From Gallintestinimicrobium propionicum (GTDB lineage: Bacteria; Bacillota; Clostridia; Lachnospirales; Lachnospiraceae): a DNA stretch of 64,000 nt. Below the pieces are notes generated by a model. It worked only from the letters and a program-made list of their open reading frames with translations. It was not told where the DNA came from and made no database searches. The stretch is from positions 1 to 64,000 of the forward strand of contig NZ_JAOQJY010000019.1 in assembly GCF_025567525.1 (NCBI RefSeq). Reading direction: 5' to 3'. The position numbers and the translations under genes were made by a program. Positions within the stretch are counted from its first letter, which is position 1. Each line of letters begins with the position of its first letter. This document shows positions 45,547 through 54,013 of this stretch, in pieces.

Positions 45547-46665
45547 ATGTTGGAAGTAAAATTTTACGATACAGTAGATGATTCACTATTGAAATTTGCA
45601 GTAATTATTTCACTGAGCAATGGCAAATGGGTATTTTGCAAACATAAGGAGCGAGATACCTATGAGGCTCCGGGAGGTCATCGTGAAGTTGGAGAAGATA
45701 TTTTGGAAACTGCCAAGAGAGAACTTCAGGAAGAAACAGGTGCTATCCGGTTTGATATTAAGCCAATATGCGTTTATTCCGTTACGGGTAAGAATAGTGT
45801 AAATGAGACCGGTGAGGAAACATTTGGATTATTATGTTTTGCAGAAATAACGGAATTTTCTGGTAAGCTGGAAAGTGAGATGGAGAAGGTTGAACTTATG
45901 GATGAGTTGCCACAAAACTGGACTTATCCACTGATTCAGCCTAAATTGATTGAAAAGTATCTGCAGATAGAAAAGCAGTCTTACAGTCGGATACAGCTGG
46001 CAGCGAAACAGACTATAGAATACATAAAGAAAATTATCAAGCCGGGAATGAATTTACTCGAGATTCGAAAGTTATGTGAGGAAAAACTGTTAGAGTTGGG
46101 TGCAGATTCGTTCTGGTATTGGGATGTTGGTGCATTTGTATTTGCAGGAGATGAAACAACTGTTTCTGTATCTGGTAAGCAGTATGTAACTTCGGATAGA
46201 GTTATAGGAAATAACGATATTATAACCATTGATTTAAGTCCGCAGGCAGGTAATATCTGGGGAGACTATGCGAGAACTATTATTGTGGAAAATGGTAAGG
46301 TTGTAGAGGAAATAGGGCTGATTGAAAATCCGGAATGGAAAAGCGGTCTGCAGATGGAAGAAAAATTACATATAGAATTATTGCGTTTTGCCACGAAGGA
46401 AACAACCTGTGAGGAATTGTACTATCATATGAATAAGTACATCGTAGAAAATGGATTTTTGAATCTTGATTTTATGGGCAATCTGGGGCATTCCATTGTA
46501 AAAACCAAAGGTGATAGAGTTTACATTGAAAAAGGTAATGTGACGAAGCTTGGCGATGTGAAGTATTTTACATTTGAACCGCACATATCATTTCCAGATT
46601 CAAAGTATGGTTATAAAAAAGAGAATATTTATTACTTTGATGAAAACGGGCTGATGGAACTTTAA
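45547..46665 (+). CDS. Nudix hydrolase fused to M24 metallopeptidase-like domain
   Basis: 372 aa from ATG 45547 (AAGGAG upstream); the frame from 45490 overlaps the previous gene without a site. Residues about 15-130: Nudix domain with a complete box, GGHREVGEDILETAKREL then QEETGA. Residues about 150-370: aminopeptidase P/M24 fold: AAKQTIEYIKKIIKPGM, the metal-binding-type Asp in IITIDLSPQ and WGDYARTI, GHSIVKTKGD and FTFEPHIS. The last Glu of the M24 set is not obvious, so peptidase activity is uncertain. The fusion is open throughout with no sign of a shift. Confidence 0.8.
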   Translation: MLEVKFYDTVDDSLLKFAVIISLSNGKWVFCKHKERDTYEAPGGHREVGEDILETAKRELQEETGAIRFDIKPICVYSVTGKNSVNETGEETFGLLCFAEITEFSGKLESEMEKVELMDELPQNWTYPLIQPKLIEKYLQIEKQSYSRIQLAAKQTIEYIKKIIKPGMNLLEIRKLCEEKLLELGADSFWYWDVGAFVFAGDETTVSVSGKQYVTSDRVIGNNDIITIDLSPQAGNIWGDYARTIIVENGKVVEEIGLIENPEWKSGLQMEEKLHIELLRFATKETTCEELYYHMNKYIVENGFLNLDFMGNLGHSIVKTKGDRVYIEKGNVTKLGDVKYFTFEPHISFPDSKYGYKKENIYYFDENGLMEL

Positions 46666-46673
46666 GATATAGA

Positions 46674-46886
46674 TTGGATGAAAATGTGGTAACACATGGG
46701 GCGTATCGAAAGAAAGGTTATGCTGCAGATTGCCTAAATTTTGCCAAGAAAATTGCAGAAGAGAATCATTGCTACAAGATGATGTTGCTTACAGGTTCAA
46801 AGGAAGAAAGTACATTGAATTTCTATCGAAATGCCGGTTATAACAGTTCAGATAAAACCGCATTTATACAGTGGATTGATATATGA
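46674..46886 (+). pseudogene. C-terminal half of a GNAT acetyltransferase
   Basis: 70 codons, DENVVTHGAYRKKGYAADCL (acetyl-CoA loop) then LNFYRNAGYNSSDK. The first about 70 residues of a GNAT protein are missing and there is no ribosome site, so it is a fragment. Confidence 0.65.
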
Positions 46887-46934
46887 AATATGTATACACC
46901 TAAATCATTGGGGCAGAAAGTGAGTGTTTGAGTT

Positions 46935-47426
46935 ATGACAGGAAAGTTAAGAAATATGACGTCAATTTACTTATTAAAGGATGATAAAGTACTGCTCTTA
47001 TTCAGAAAGGGCGGAAGAGTTGTAAGTGATGTATGGACAGGTTCTGCCGGAGGTCATTTTGAAGAATTTGAGCTAAATGATGCAAAGGCTTGTGTATTAA
47101 GAGAGATGAATGAGGAACTAGGACTTTGTGAAGATAATATTCGGAATCTTTCTCTTAGATATGTTACCTTACGAAGAACGAAAGGGGAGATAAGACAAAA
47201 TTACTATTTTTTCGCAATGCTTAATGAAGAAGTTAGTGATGATTTGGTCTCGAATGAAGGAGAATTGAACTGGTTTTCTCTAAAACAATTGGATGAACTG
47301 GAAATGCCATACACAGCAAGGTATGTTATGAATCATTATTGTTCAATAGGACAGTATTCAGACAAAATATATACAGGTGTAGCAAATGAGAATGAGGTTA
47401 TATTTTTGGAATTGCCGGAGTTTTGA
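46935..47426 (+). CDS. Nudix hydrolase
   Basis: 163 aa. Nudix box present: GGHFEEFELNDAKACVLREM then NEELGL. N-terminus TSIYLLKDDKVLLLFRKGGRV is typical of MutT/8-oxo-dGTP-type enzymes; substrate unknown. The ribosome site is weak. Confidence 0.85.
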   Translation: MTGKLRNMTSIYLLKDDKVLLLFRKGGRVVSDVWTGSAGGHFEEFELNDAKACVLREMNEELGLCEDNIRNLSLRYVTLRRTKGEIRQNYYFFAMLNEEVSDDLVSNEGELNWFSLKQLDELEMPYTARYVMNHYCSIGQYSDKIYTGVANENEVIFLELPEF

Positions 47427-47446
47427 GGTAGTGACAGAGGTGAAGA

Positions 47447-47917
47447 ATGATACAAAAATTTGTATATAAAAGAGCAACAATGGAAGATATCGATGAATTG
47501 GTAAGAACAAGAATAATTGTGCTTCGTGCAGCAAATAAGTTGCCAGATGATGAGGATATGTTCGTTGTGGAGAAAGAATCATATGCATATTATAGGCGTG
47601 CGTTGGAAACAGGAGAGCATATTGCATATTTGGTGTATGATAACGGGGCATTTGTCGGTGCAGGTGGTGTCAGTTTTTATCAGGTGATGCCGACATATCA
47701 TAATCCGACTGGTAAAAAGGCGTATATTATGAATATGTATGCTGCACCGGAATATAGAAGACAGGGAATTGCAATTCACACATTGGATTTGCTGGTAAAG
47801 GATGCGAAGGAACAGGGTGTGCTACAGATTGCATTAGAGGCAACGTATATGGGACGACCGTTGTATGAGAGATACGGCTTTGCGAAAATGGAAGATGAAA
47901 TGGAGCTGGTATGGTGA
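47447..47917 (+). CDS. GNAT N-acetyltransferase
   Basis: 156 aa, GAGGTGAAGA upstream. YKRATMEDIDELVRTRI start, AYIMNMYAAPEYRRQGIAIH acetyl-CoA loop and PLYERYGFAKMEDEMEL end are a complete GNAT fold. Substrate not predictable. Overlaps the methyltransferase by 7 bases. Confidence 0.9.
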   Translation: MIQKFVYKRATMEDIDELVRTRIIVLRAANKLPDDEDMFVVEKESYAYYRRALETGEHIAYLVYDNGAFVGAGGVSFYQVMPTYHNPTGKKAYIMNMYAAPEYRRQGIAIHTLDLLVKDAKEQGVLQIALEATYMGRPLYERYGFAKMEDEMELVW

Positions 47918-48621
47918 GTAAAAAAATGACAGAGTTACAACCTTGGGAATGTCTCATGAAGCGAATTGTCTGGAAACAATTAGGAGACATTTGTGATAAG
48001 AAGATACTTGATTTCGGCAGTGGTATCGGAGTAACTGCAAATTATTTGGCAGAGCATAATGATGTAACAGCCATTGAACCTGATGAAGATAGTGTAAAGG
48101 AAGGATGGGCAGATAACCAGTATACACAAATTACCGGAAGTACTGATGAACTGCGCAGATTTGCTGATGAGTCCTTTGATATGATTATCTGCCACAATGT
48201 ATTAGAGTATGCACAGGACAGAGAGGATATTGTTAGGCAGTTTGCGAGGGTTCTGAAAACGGATGGAAAGATTTCGATTGTGAAACATAACCGTGCAGGA
48301 AGAGTTATGCAGATGGTTGTACTTTTAAATGATTTTGAGCATGCACATAGCTTGCTTGATGGAAATGATGGGATGACTTCCAAATATGGAGCTATTCATT
48401 ATTATGAGGATGCAGATATTGAGAAATGGTGTCCGGAACTTGTGATTACGAAGACACTTGGTATGAGAACCTTCTGGGATATGCAACAAAATCAGGAGAT
48501 TCATAAGGACACTGACTGGCAGGATAAAATGGTGGAGATAGAGATGAGGGTGTCTGATATGGATGGATATAAAGAAATTGCATTTTTTCATCATTTGATT
48601 ATTGAAAAAAGATGGTGTTAA
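47911..48621 (+). CDS. Class I SAM-dependent methyltransferase
   Basis: 236 aa. Motif I ILDFGSGIGVTANYLA, acidic end of strand 2 VTAIEPDED, motif IV region FDMIICHNVLEYAQDRE, and a Methyltransf_11-type core ending in LKTDGKISIVKHN. Small-molecule methylation is likely, with unknown substrate. Overlaps the acetyltransferase gene, so the two are coupled. Confidence 0.9.
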   Translation: MVSKKMTELQPWECLMKRIVWKQLGDICDKKILDFGSGIGVTANYLAEHNDVTAIEPDEDSVKEGWADNQYTQITGSTDELRRFADESFDMIICHNVLEYAQDREDIVRQFARVLKTDGKISIVKHNRAGRVMQMVVLLNDFEHAHSLLDGNDGMTSKYGAIHYYEDADIEKWCPELVITKTLGMRTFWDMQQNQEIHKDTDWQDKMVEIEMRVSDMDGYKEIAFFHHLIIEKRWC

Positions 48622-48936
48622 TATGAAATATCAGATGATATTATAAGAGCCGATGTAATAGGTTCAGAGGACTATGAAGTAGAGATATCCTTAAGTAATG
48701 GAGAAGTTACAGATATGTATTGTTCATGTCCTTATGCATTAGATGGTAGAAACTGCAAGCATATGGCAGCAGTACTCTATGAATGGTCGGAAAATGAAGC
48801 GGAAGAAAAGAAAGATGAGGAAAATGCAATAAATACAGACTTGTTTCAGCCGGCATATACTGTAAATTCTCATAAGAAAAAACTGACTGCGGTTGAGGGA
48901 CTTGTTAGCGGTGTTGTGGAAAGAGTTCAGAAGTAA
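48622..48936 (+). pseudogene. SWIM zinc-finger protein fragment
   Basis: Open in the same frame immediately after the methyltransferase stop, without a start codon: EVEISLSNGEVTDMYCSCPY, then NCKHMAAVLYEW, the CxCx(n)CxH SWIM motif. Both the upstream part and the rest of a normal SWIM protein are missing. Confidence 0.7.
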
Positions 48937-48937
48937 T

Positions 48938-49198
48938 ATGGGACAAATAGCAAATGCAATTACGGTTCTTACCAGTTTTTTGCTGGGAAGATATATTGTA
49001 GAGCAGGAACAACAGGGAGCAGAAAGAGCTAAGTATGGAGCAAAAGTCCTGGATTCCTTGTCATTATATTTGACAGAAGAATACGGAAGAGGTTTCTCAA
49101 GAAGCAATATTGCGGGAATGCGGCAGTTCTATATGGCTTACAAAGACGGAGAGAATGAAATTATCCAATCGGGAATTGGACAATTGAACTTAGTTTAG
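48938..49198 (+). pseudogene. DUF1016 (YhcG) N-terminal fragment
   Basis: 86 codons from ATG 48938: SFLLGRYIVEQEQQGAERA, YGAKVLDSLSLYLTEEYG and GFSRSNIAGMRQFYMAY match the helical N-terminal domain of YhcG-type nucleases. The PD-(D/E)XK nuclease half is absent. Confidence 0.7.
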
Positions 49199-49200
49199 AT

Positions 49201-49247
49201 AGCACGACTTATGAGTCCTTTTTATTGGACTACAAGTGTGCTATTTT
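49201..49247 (+). terminator. Terminator after the fragment cluster
   Basis: AGCAC, ACTT and GAGTCC arms from 49201 pair with GGACT, AAGT and GTGCT up to 49241, followed by ATTTTTAT. Confidence 0.65.
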
Positions 49248-49297
49248 TATATTAACAAATAAACATGAACATCTATTAGAGAGAGAGGATGGGATTT

Positions 49298-49453
49298 ATG
49301 AATAATGATTATACAAAATATGATACGAACGGTTACCATGACAGTCATTGTGAAGGTCCCAACTGTAATTGCGACAGCAGAAGATATGGATACGGAACTG
49401 AATTTAATGGATCCGCAGTTTTGGGAGTCGATGGATTTCTCCACCGAGGCTAA
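49298..49453 (+). CDS. Possible small Cys/Asn/Tyr-rich peptide
   Basis: 51 codons from ATG 49298 with GAGAGAGGATGGG upstream: starts MNNDYTKYDTNGYHDSHCEG and includes CNCDSRRYGYG. Three cysteines are close together. I do not recognise it. A second overlapping frame from 49305 is also open, so this is a weak call; the ribosome site is the main support. Confidence 0.3.
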   Translation: MNNDYTKYDTNGYHDSHCEGPNCNCDSRRYGYGTEFNGSAVLGVDGFLHRG

Positions 49454-49463
49454 CATTTTTTGA

Positions 49464-49970
49464 TCAATGTAATTCTGTTGCTAGAGTGAAATGCTGCTTC
49501 TTAAGTTTGAGTGCATATCGAATAGGTTTTTCTAACATGGTATAAATCTTTTTATACTCGTATTCTCTCTTTTCATTCTGAGTTGTTATACACTTCATTG
49601 TAAAACCAATTTCTTCATCAGACCCGAGTAAATCATCGATACTACAATCACAACAAATCCAAATTGGCGAATTAGCAGGAACATTAAAATCTTCATAAAT
49701 CAGCCCGTTCTTAAGAAATACTTGAACACATTTCATATCAAATGGAAGTTCCATTTTGACTTTTGTATGTCCTGCATTGCCTGATTCCCTTAAATATTCA
49801 GGAGGTGCACATTCATCTATATCAAATGAATCGAACTCATAAAAATGAAACATCTCATATTTCTTTCGCTTAATGTAATCAAAGATTGTCTGCATCACTA
49901 TTATAATAATGGATGCTACAACACCTGTTACAATACCTGTCAAAACACTATCTAATGTCATGATAACCAC
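49464..49970 (-). CDS. Membrane-anchored hypothetical protein
   Basis: 168 aa. One N-terminal membrane segment (VLTGIVTGVVASIIIIVMQ) then a soluble domain facing the cytoplasm (positive residues YIKRKKYE after the helix). No known motif. Convergent with the small frame at 49298 and separate from the IS66 element. Confidence 0.6.
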   Translation of the reverse strand: MVIMTLDSVLTGIVTGVVASIIIIVMQTIFDYIKRKKYEMFHFYEFDSFDIDECAPPEYLRESGNAGHTKVKMELPFDMKCVQVFLKNGLIYEDFNVPANSPIWICCDCSIDDLLGSDEEIGFTMKCITTQNEKREYEYKKIYTMLEKPIRYALKLKKQHFTLATELH

Positions 49971-50027
49971 CCGCTTTCAATTTTCTAATAAACTCATTAT
50001 ACTCTGAAAATTCCATTTACTAAAGTA

Positions 50028-50198
50028 TCAGTTTCTGTTTGCCAGAACCATCTGCTCCATCATCAGCTGCATCTTCCTATTGAGGGAACGGACTTCGGCG
50101 GTTAGGGTCTCCAACTGTTCCTGCTGGTTCAGAACCATCTGGATCAGAAGGGACTTGTCAACGGTATTCAATTGTTCTTCGGTGTATCTGACTGCCAT
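50028..50198 (-). pseudogene. tnpC: IS66 TnpC N-terminal fragment
   Basis: 56 codons from MAVRYTEEQLN: leucine-zipper-like start of the IS66 transposase (NQQEQLETLTAEVRSLNRK). It stops where the element is truncated; the catalytic domain is missing. Confidence 0.75.
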
Positions 50199-50471
50199 AG
50201 TGGAGCTCCTTTTCTTATTGGAGCCATTATAGCAGATATGCCACATTTCCGCCAGCCGGTGGCTGTTTTCCCTTCGTCATTATGACGGTGGAACAGTACT
50301 GAAAACCTGAGCAATCACTGCTTCCTTTCAGATTTTCAGTACTGTTGTCCACAATTGCCCTGCCTTCCCAGCCGCATGGGTGACAGAACAGAATCATTGT
50401 GAATAAACAGCGGACTGCAAGTCCAGCGAGATAAAACTGTCCACAAAAAATTTCTGCGAAATGGACAAAAC

Positions 50472-50834
50472 TTAAAAGAGTTTCTTCGAATCCTCTGTCT
50501 GCTCTATCGGGTGTCTGGCAACAATCTCCAGTCCCTGCATGAGCATCGCGTACTGTTCCGGAGTAATTGCCAGTGCTTCTTCTTTGCTCCTTGACCAGTT
50601 GAAAGCACCGGTATCTAACCGTTTGTACAATAACAGGAAACCATCTTCCTCCAACAGGAGTCCCTTGATACGGTATGTTCTCTTGCCGCAGAACAGGAAC
50701 AGGGTATTTCTGTCATAGGGATCTAAATGGAAATGGAAACGAATGATGTTTGCCAGTCCTTCCATGCCTCTGCGCAGATCCGTGTATCCGGTAGCAAGAT
50801 ATATTTTCTGAAATCCTGAAGCATCATTCAGCAT
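50472..50834 (-). CDS. tnpB: IS66 accessory protein TnpB
   Basis: 120 aa, typical IS66 Orf2 length. KIYLATGYTDLRRGMEGLA, LFLFCGKRTYRIKGLLLEEDGF and KRLDTGAFNW are family signatures. Required for transposition, exact role unclear. Overlaps tnpA by 11 bases. Confidence 0.92.
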   Translation of the reverse strand: MLNDASGFQKIYLATGYTDLRRGMEGLANIIRFHFHLDPYDRNTLFLFCGKRTYRIKGLLLEEDGFLLLYKRLDTGAFNWSRSKEEALAITPEQYAMLMQGLEIVARHPIEQTEDSKKLF

Positions 50835-51195
50835 GGCTGGCTGCTCCTATCAGATTTCTGAGGAACTCCGGTGAAGCGTCATTATAGAGAGCTATCGTGA
50901 TTCCGCTTTCTGTATGAAGTGCTGCAGCTACAGAGGAATGTGTATGGGAGCCTTTAATCGGCATACTTTCTGTAGATGCTGTGAGTTCCACGAAAGAAGG
51001 GGACGGTTCACAGAGTTCCAGACAGGCTTCCCGGACTCGCCGCAGGCGATAGTAATAATTTGCTTTTGTTATGCCATGCTCCTGGCACCAGGCATCCACT
51101 TTCATATCAGAGGGACGGTTCTGACAGTCCTTGATCTGATTTGCCCATTGCTGTAGTCGAAACTGTTCTGCAACGAAACTGGTTTGAGTGCTCAT
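50824..51195 (-). CDS. tnpA: IS66 accessory protein TnpA
   Basis: 123 aa. Helix-turn-helix type protein with WANQIKDCQNRPSDMKVDAW and CQEHGITKANYYYRLRRVRE, the IS66 Orf1 pattern. AGGAGG precedes the start at 51195. Confidence 0.88.
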   Translation of the reverse strand: MSTQTSFVAEQFRLQQWANQIKDCQNRPSDMKVDAWCQEHGITKANYYYRLRRVREACLELCEPSPSFVELTASTESMPIKGSHTHSSVAAALHTESGITIALYNDASPEFLRNLIGAASHAE

Positions 51196-51215
51196 AGTCT
51201 AACCTCCTGACGCTG

Positions 51216-51247
51216 GTCAAAAAAGTTCAGTACTGAACTTTTTTGAC
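51216..51247. repeat. Perfect 32-bp palindrome upstream of IS66 tnpA
   Basis: Sixteen bases starting GTCAAAAAAGTTCAG are followed directly by their exact complement. With A and T runs in both arms it can act as a terminator from either side, insulating the element from outside transcription. Confidence 0.85.
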
Positions 51248-51515
51248 TGTGTATAGTATGAGACTATTATTGCAGATATAAACGGATGGAAAAAGGTACT
51301 TGCTATGGTGCGTTTACTTTACGAATGTATTGGTATATCAGTAATAACAAAGCTGTGATTTGGGCGCTGAATAAAGAAAGGCTGATAAACTGGGGCTTTT
51401 ATGATTTAGCCACAGCCTATCAGTCCATGCACGCTAACTATTGAAACTGCCGTGTACCGAACGGTATGCACGGTAGTGTGAGAGGACGGCGGCTAATCAC
51501 CGCCTTCTACTCGAT
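51248..51515 (+). mobile_element. 3' end of a group II intron
   Basis: 51445-51478 folds as domain V (ACTGCCGTG, tetraloop-type GAAC, then complement CACGGTAGT), followed by GTGTGAGAGGAC and domain VI 51484-51510 (GGCGG TAATC CCGCC type) and the 3' end CTACTCGAT. Upstream, 51286-51444 is an open 52-codon frame ending AYQSMHANY that looks like the end of the intron protein. The intron 5' part and most of the reverse transcriptase are gone, cut at the IS66 boundary. Confidence 0.8.
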
Positions 51516-51622
51516 TTGATAGAAACTTGAGAACAATAATTTTCAAAAAACCAAATATCAATTTGTAATGTTTTTGAAGGAAAAAGTTCACAAAAGCATT
51601 TAGGAAATATTTACAAATTTGA

Positions 51623-51844
51623 ATGGTTTTAAAAGAAAGAGATGTATGGAGCAATTTAGCAAATTTTATTGGAGAAATGGTAGCAAAGTATGCGGAAGCA
51701 ATGGACTTGGATAATTTGCCTGATCCGGATTTTTATCTTCGTAGGGAAAGAATAAGACAGTTGTACACGGAGCTATATAAAGAGAAGAATATAACAAAGT
51801 TCAGAAATACAAAAATCTCTATTGAAAGAAAAGTTGCAGCATGA
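51623..51844 (+). CDS. Hypothetical protein
   Basis: 73 aa: VWSNLANFIGEMVAKYAEAM, then PDPDFYLRRERIRQLYTELY. Helical, charged, no family recognised, and no convincing ribosome site. May be the remainder of a longer gene. Confidence 0.35.
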   Translation: MVLKERDVWSNLANFIGEMVAKYAEAMDLDNLPDPDFYLRRERIRQLYTELYKEKNITKFRNTKISIERKVAA

Positions 51845-51917
51845 TAATATGACCGTATAGACGGATGAATAAATTTATAAATACGGATATATACGGAATG
51901 TTGATGGAGGAAAAATC

Positions 51918-52283
51918 ATGATTATCAGTGAAAGAATTTTTTATATGATGGAAAAGAAGAACATGACTCAGTTGGAACTATCAAAAAGGACCGGGATTGC
52001 AACAAGTAACATTAGTGACTGGAAGAAGAAAAAGACAAATCCCAAAGCGGACTGCCTGTTATCTATATGTGATGCATTGGAGATTACTCCCGAACAGCTT
52101 TTGACAGGAAAAGGAATTGATCCAGAATACAAAGATGCAGATATGGATTATGAAGTTACCAGAGCGGATATTAGAATTTTGAAACAGATTCACAGCCTTG
52201 GAGATGAGCAGTATAAAAGATTAATGGCGTATATGAAAGCCTTGCAGAAGTTGGAGCAGATGGAGAGTATAGTGGAGGATTAA
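51918..52283 (+). CDS. XRE-family helix-turn-helix regulator
   Basis: 121 aa, ATGGAGGAAAAATC before the ATG. HTH_3 domain residues 5-60: KKNMTQLELSKRTGIATSNI, KTNPKADCLLSICDALEI. The C-terminal part is helical (DEQYKRLMAYMKALQKL). The upstream gap has repeated CCGTATAGACGG and ATACGG motifs that may be its operator. Confidence 0.88.
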   Translation: MIISERIFYMMEKKNMTQLELSKRTGIATSNISDWKKKKTNPKADCLLSICDALEITPEQLLTGKGIDPEYKDADMDYEVTRADIRILKQIHSLGDEQYKRLMAYMKALQKLEQMESIVED

Positions 52284-52369
52284 CCTGTGAAATCCCAATT
52301 TGTGGCTTCACGATAATGGAACGATATAAGCAGCTTATAGAAATTGCAACAGATTTGTTTGGAGGAAGA

Positions 52370-53361
52370 ATGGAAGAAACAAAAGAATTGATTACTACAG
52401 ATGATATTCGTAGTAAAGTGTATATAATTCGTGGACAGCAGGTAATGTTGGATAAAGATTTGGCAGAAATTTATGGCTATGAAGTAAAAAAGTTAAATCA
52501 ACAAGTAAAAAGAAATATAGAAAGATTTCCGGAAGATTTTATGTTTCGACTATCTAATGGTGAAATTGATTCCGTGAGGTCACAAATTGTGACCTCACGG
52601 AAAAAGGATTTTTTGCTGGACAGGAAGGCGGACGTAGATATTTACCATACGCATTTACAGAGCAAGGAATTTATATGCTTGCAACAGTTCTTCGTGGAAA
52701 ATTAGCGGAACAACAGAGTATATTTATTATGCGTACTTTTAGGGAGATGCGTCACTATATTAGGCAGAATCAGCAGTTTGTTACCAGAAATGAAATGGAT
52801 CTTTTAACAGCAAAGGTTGGAACAATAACGGAGAGGCAGGACCGAATGGAGAATAAGGTAGATTCAATTCAAAAAGATGTGAATATCTTAGCAGATAATT
52901 TTATTACCGATAAAGACAAAAAGAATTTTGTGATTTATAAAGGACAGAAGTTAGAGGCTGACATTGCTTACATAGAAATCTATCAGCAAGCAAAGAAATC
53001 AATCTATGTTGTAGATGATTATATGAATGCAAAGTCATTACAACATCTTTCTCAGAAGGCTGATGGTGTGGAGGTTGTTTTGTTCACAGAAAATGGAAAA
53101 GGTGGGAAGGGGTTTCTTACAAAATCTTTAGTGACAGATTTTCAAAATGAATATCCTTCTCTTCAAATTAAGCCTAATCCCGATTGTCATGACAGGTTAA
53201 TTGTACTTGATTATGGTGAGGAGACAGAACTGGTTTATCACTGCGGAGCATCCAGTAAAGATGCTGGAAAGAAACTTTGTGCAATTAACCAGATTATAGA
53301 AACCGCAATTATTCATCCGGTAATAGATAGATTACTTTTGCTGACGGATAAACAAATATAA
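52370..53361 (+). pseudogene. ORF6N (KilA-N-like) antirepressor-type gene, frameshifted
   Basis: Starts at ATG 52370 after GGAGGAAG: ORF6N domain with YIIRGQQVMLDKDLAEIYGY, VKRNIERFPEDFMFRL and RSQIVTS. Near 52600-52612 (a run of five A then six T) the frame shifts by one; the other frame continues GFFAGQEGGRRYLPYAFTEQ, GIYMLATVLRG, a coiled coil and a PLD-like tail with CHDRLIVLDYG and CGASSKDAG to 53361. Directly before the shift is a 29-base palindrome (52575-52603 region, CCGTGAGGTCACAA arms). Such proteins are phage-type antirepressors. Confidence 0.75.
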
Positions 53362-53364
53362 CTT

Positions 53365-53754
53365 GTGGTCAAATTTTTTGACCGCAAGGCAGAGGAATTG
53401 CTGGTATCTGCAAAGGCTAAGAAACGCTCTCTGCTGGCAGATAAGATTACAGGGGATAACATTTATAAGGCACTCATTTTCTTTGATAAATTGTATGCTC
53501 AAATGAACGAAGTAGAGAAACGGGAGTTCCTGTCGCAGTTAGTGGATAATGTGCAGATTTACGAAGAACGCAAAGAGAATGGTCAGTGGCTGAAATCCAT
53601 AGAATTTAAGTTGCCGATTATAGAAAAAGAGTTTACACTAAGTTTGGACAATGATGCGCAAAACGAGACGGTGTACTTGTTGTCCTTTTCCATAGAAAAA
53701 TGCTTCACCCACCAAAAAAGGTTTCAGCTCCGTACAGAGTTGAAACCTTTTTAA
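53365..53754 (+). pseudogene. C-terminal remnant of a serine recombinase
   Basis: 129 codons: AKKRSLLADKITGDNIYKAL, FFDKLYAQMNEVEKREFL, SQLVDNVQIYEERKENGQWL and KSIEFKLPI are characteristic of the end of large serine recombinases in Clostridia elements. No catalytic domain is present. It ends at the tRNA-Phe gene, marking an integration border. Confidence 0.7.
53715..53752. terminator. Bidirectional terminator at the island border
   Basis: AAAAAGGTTTCA with CTC (53715-53730) pairs with GAG and TGAAACCTTTTT (53737-53752). A and T runs on both sides suit termination of the recombinase remnant and of the minus-strand tRNA transcript. Confidence 0.75.
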
Positions 53755-53769
53755 AATTCAAATAAAAAA

Positions 53770-53842
<73 letters not shown>

Positions 53843-54013
53843 AGGAATACGGAATTCTCCGAAATCCGTGTTCTATTCTACATGGAATTGTCAGAATTTG
53901 TCAATCTTTTTTTAAAAAAGTCGCTTCTCGAAACTATCTTGACGAAAGCGGGAGGGAAGAAGATAATAATTGCATGAGAATAACCCTGAAAGGGCAAAAA
54001 GAGGAGGATAAAA

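Larger units (their letters stand above)
50028..51247 (-). mobile_element. Truncated IS66-family element
   Basis: Carries tnpA, tnpB and only the first 56 codons of tnpC; the DDE transposase is lost at about 50028, so it cannot move on its own. The tnpB-tnpC gap (50199-50471) contains a 14-bp perfect inverted repeat AACAGTACTGAAAA. Confidence 0.85.
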
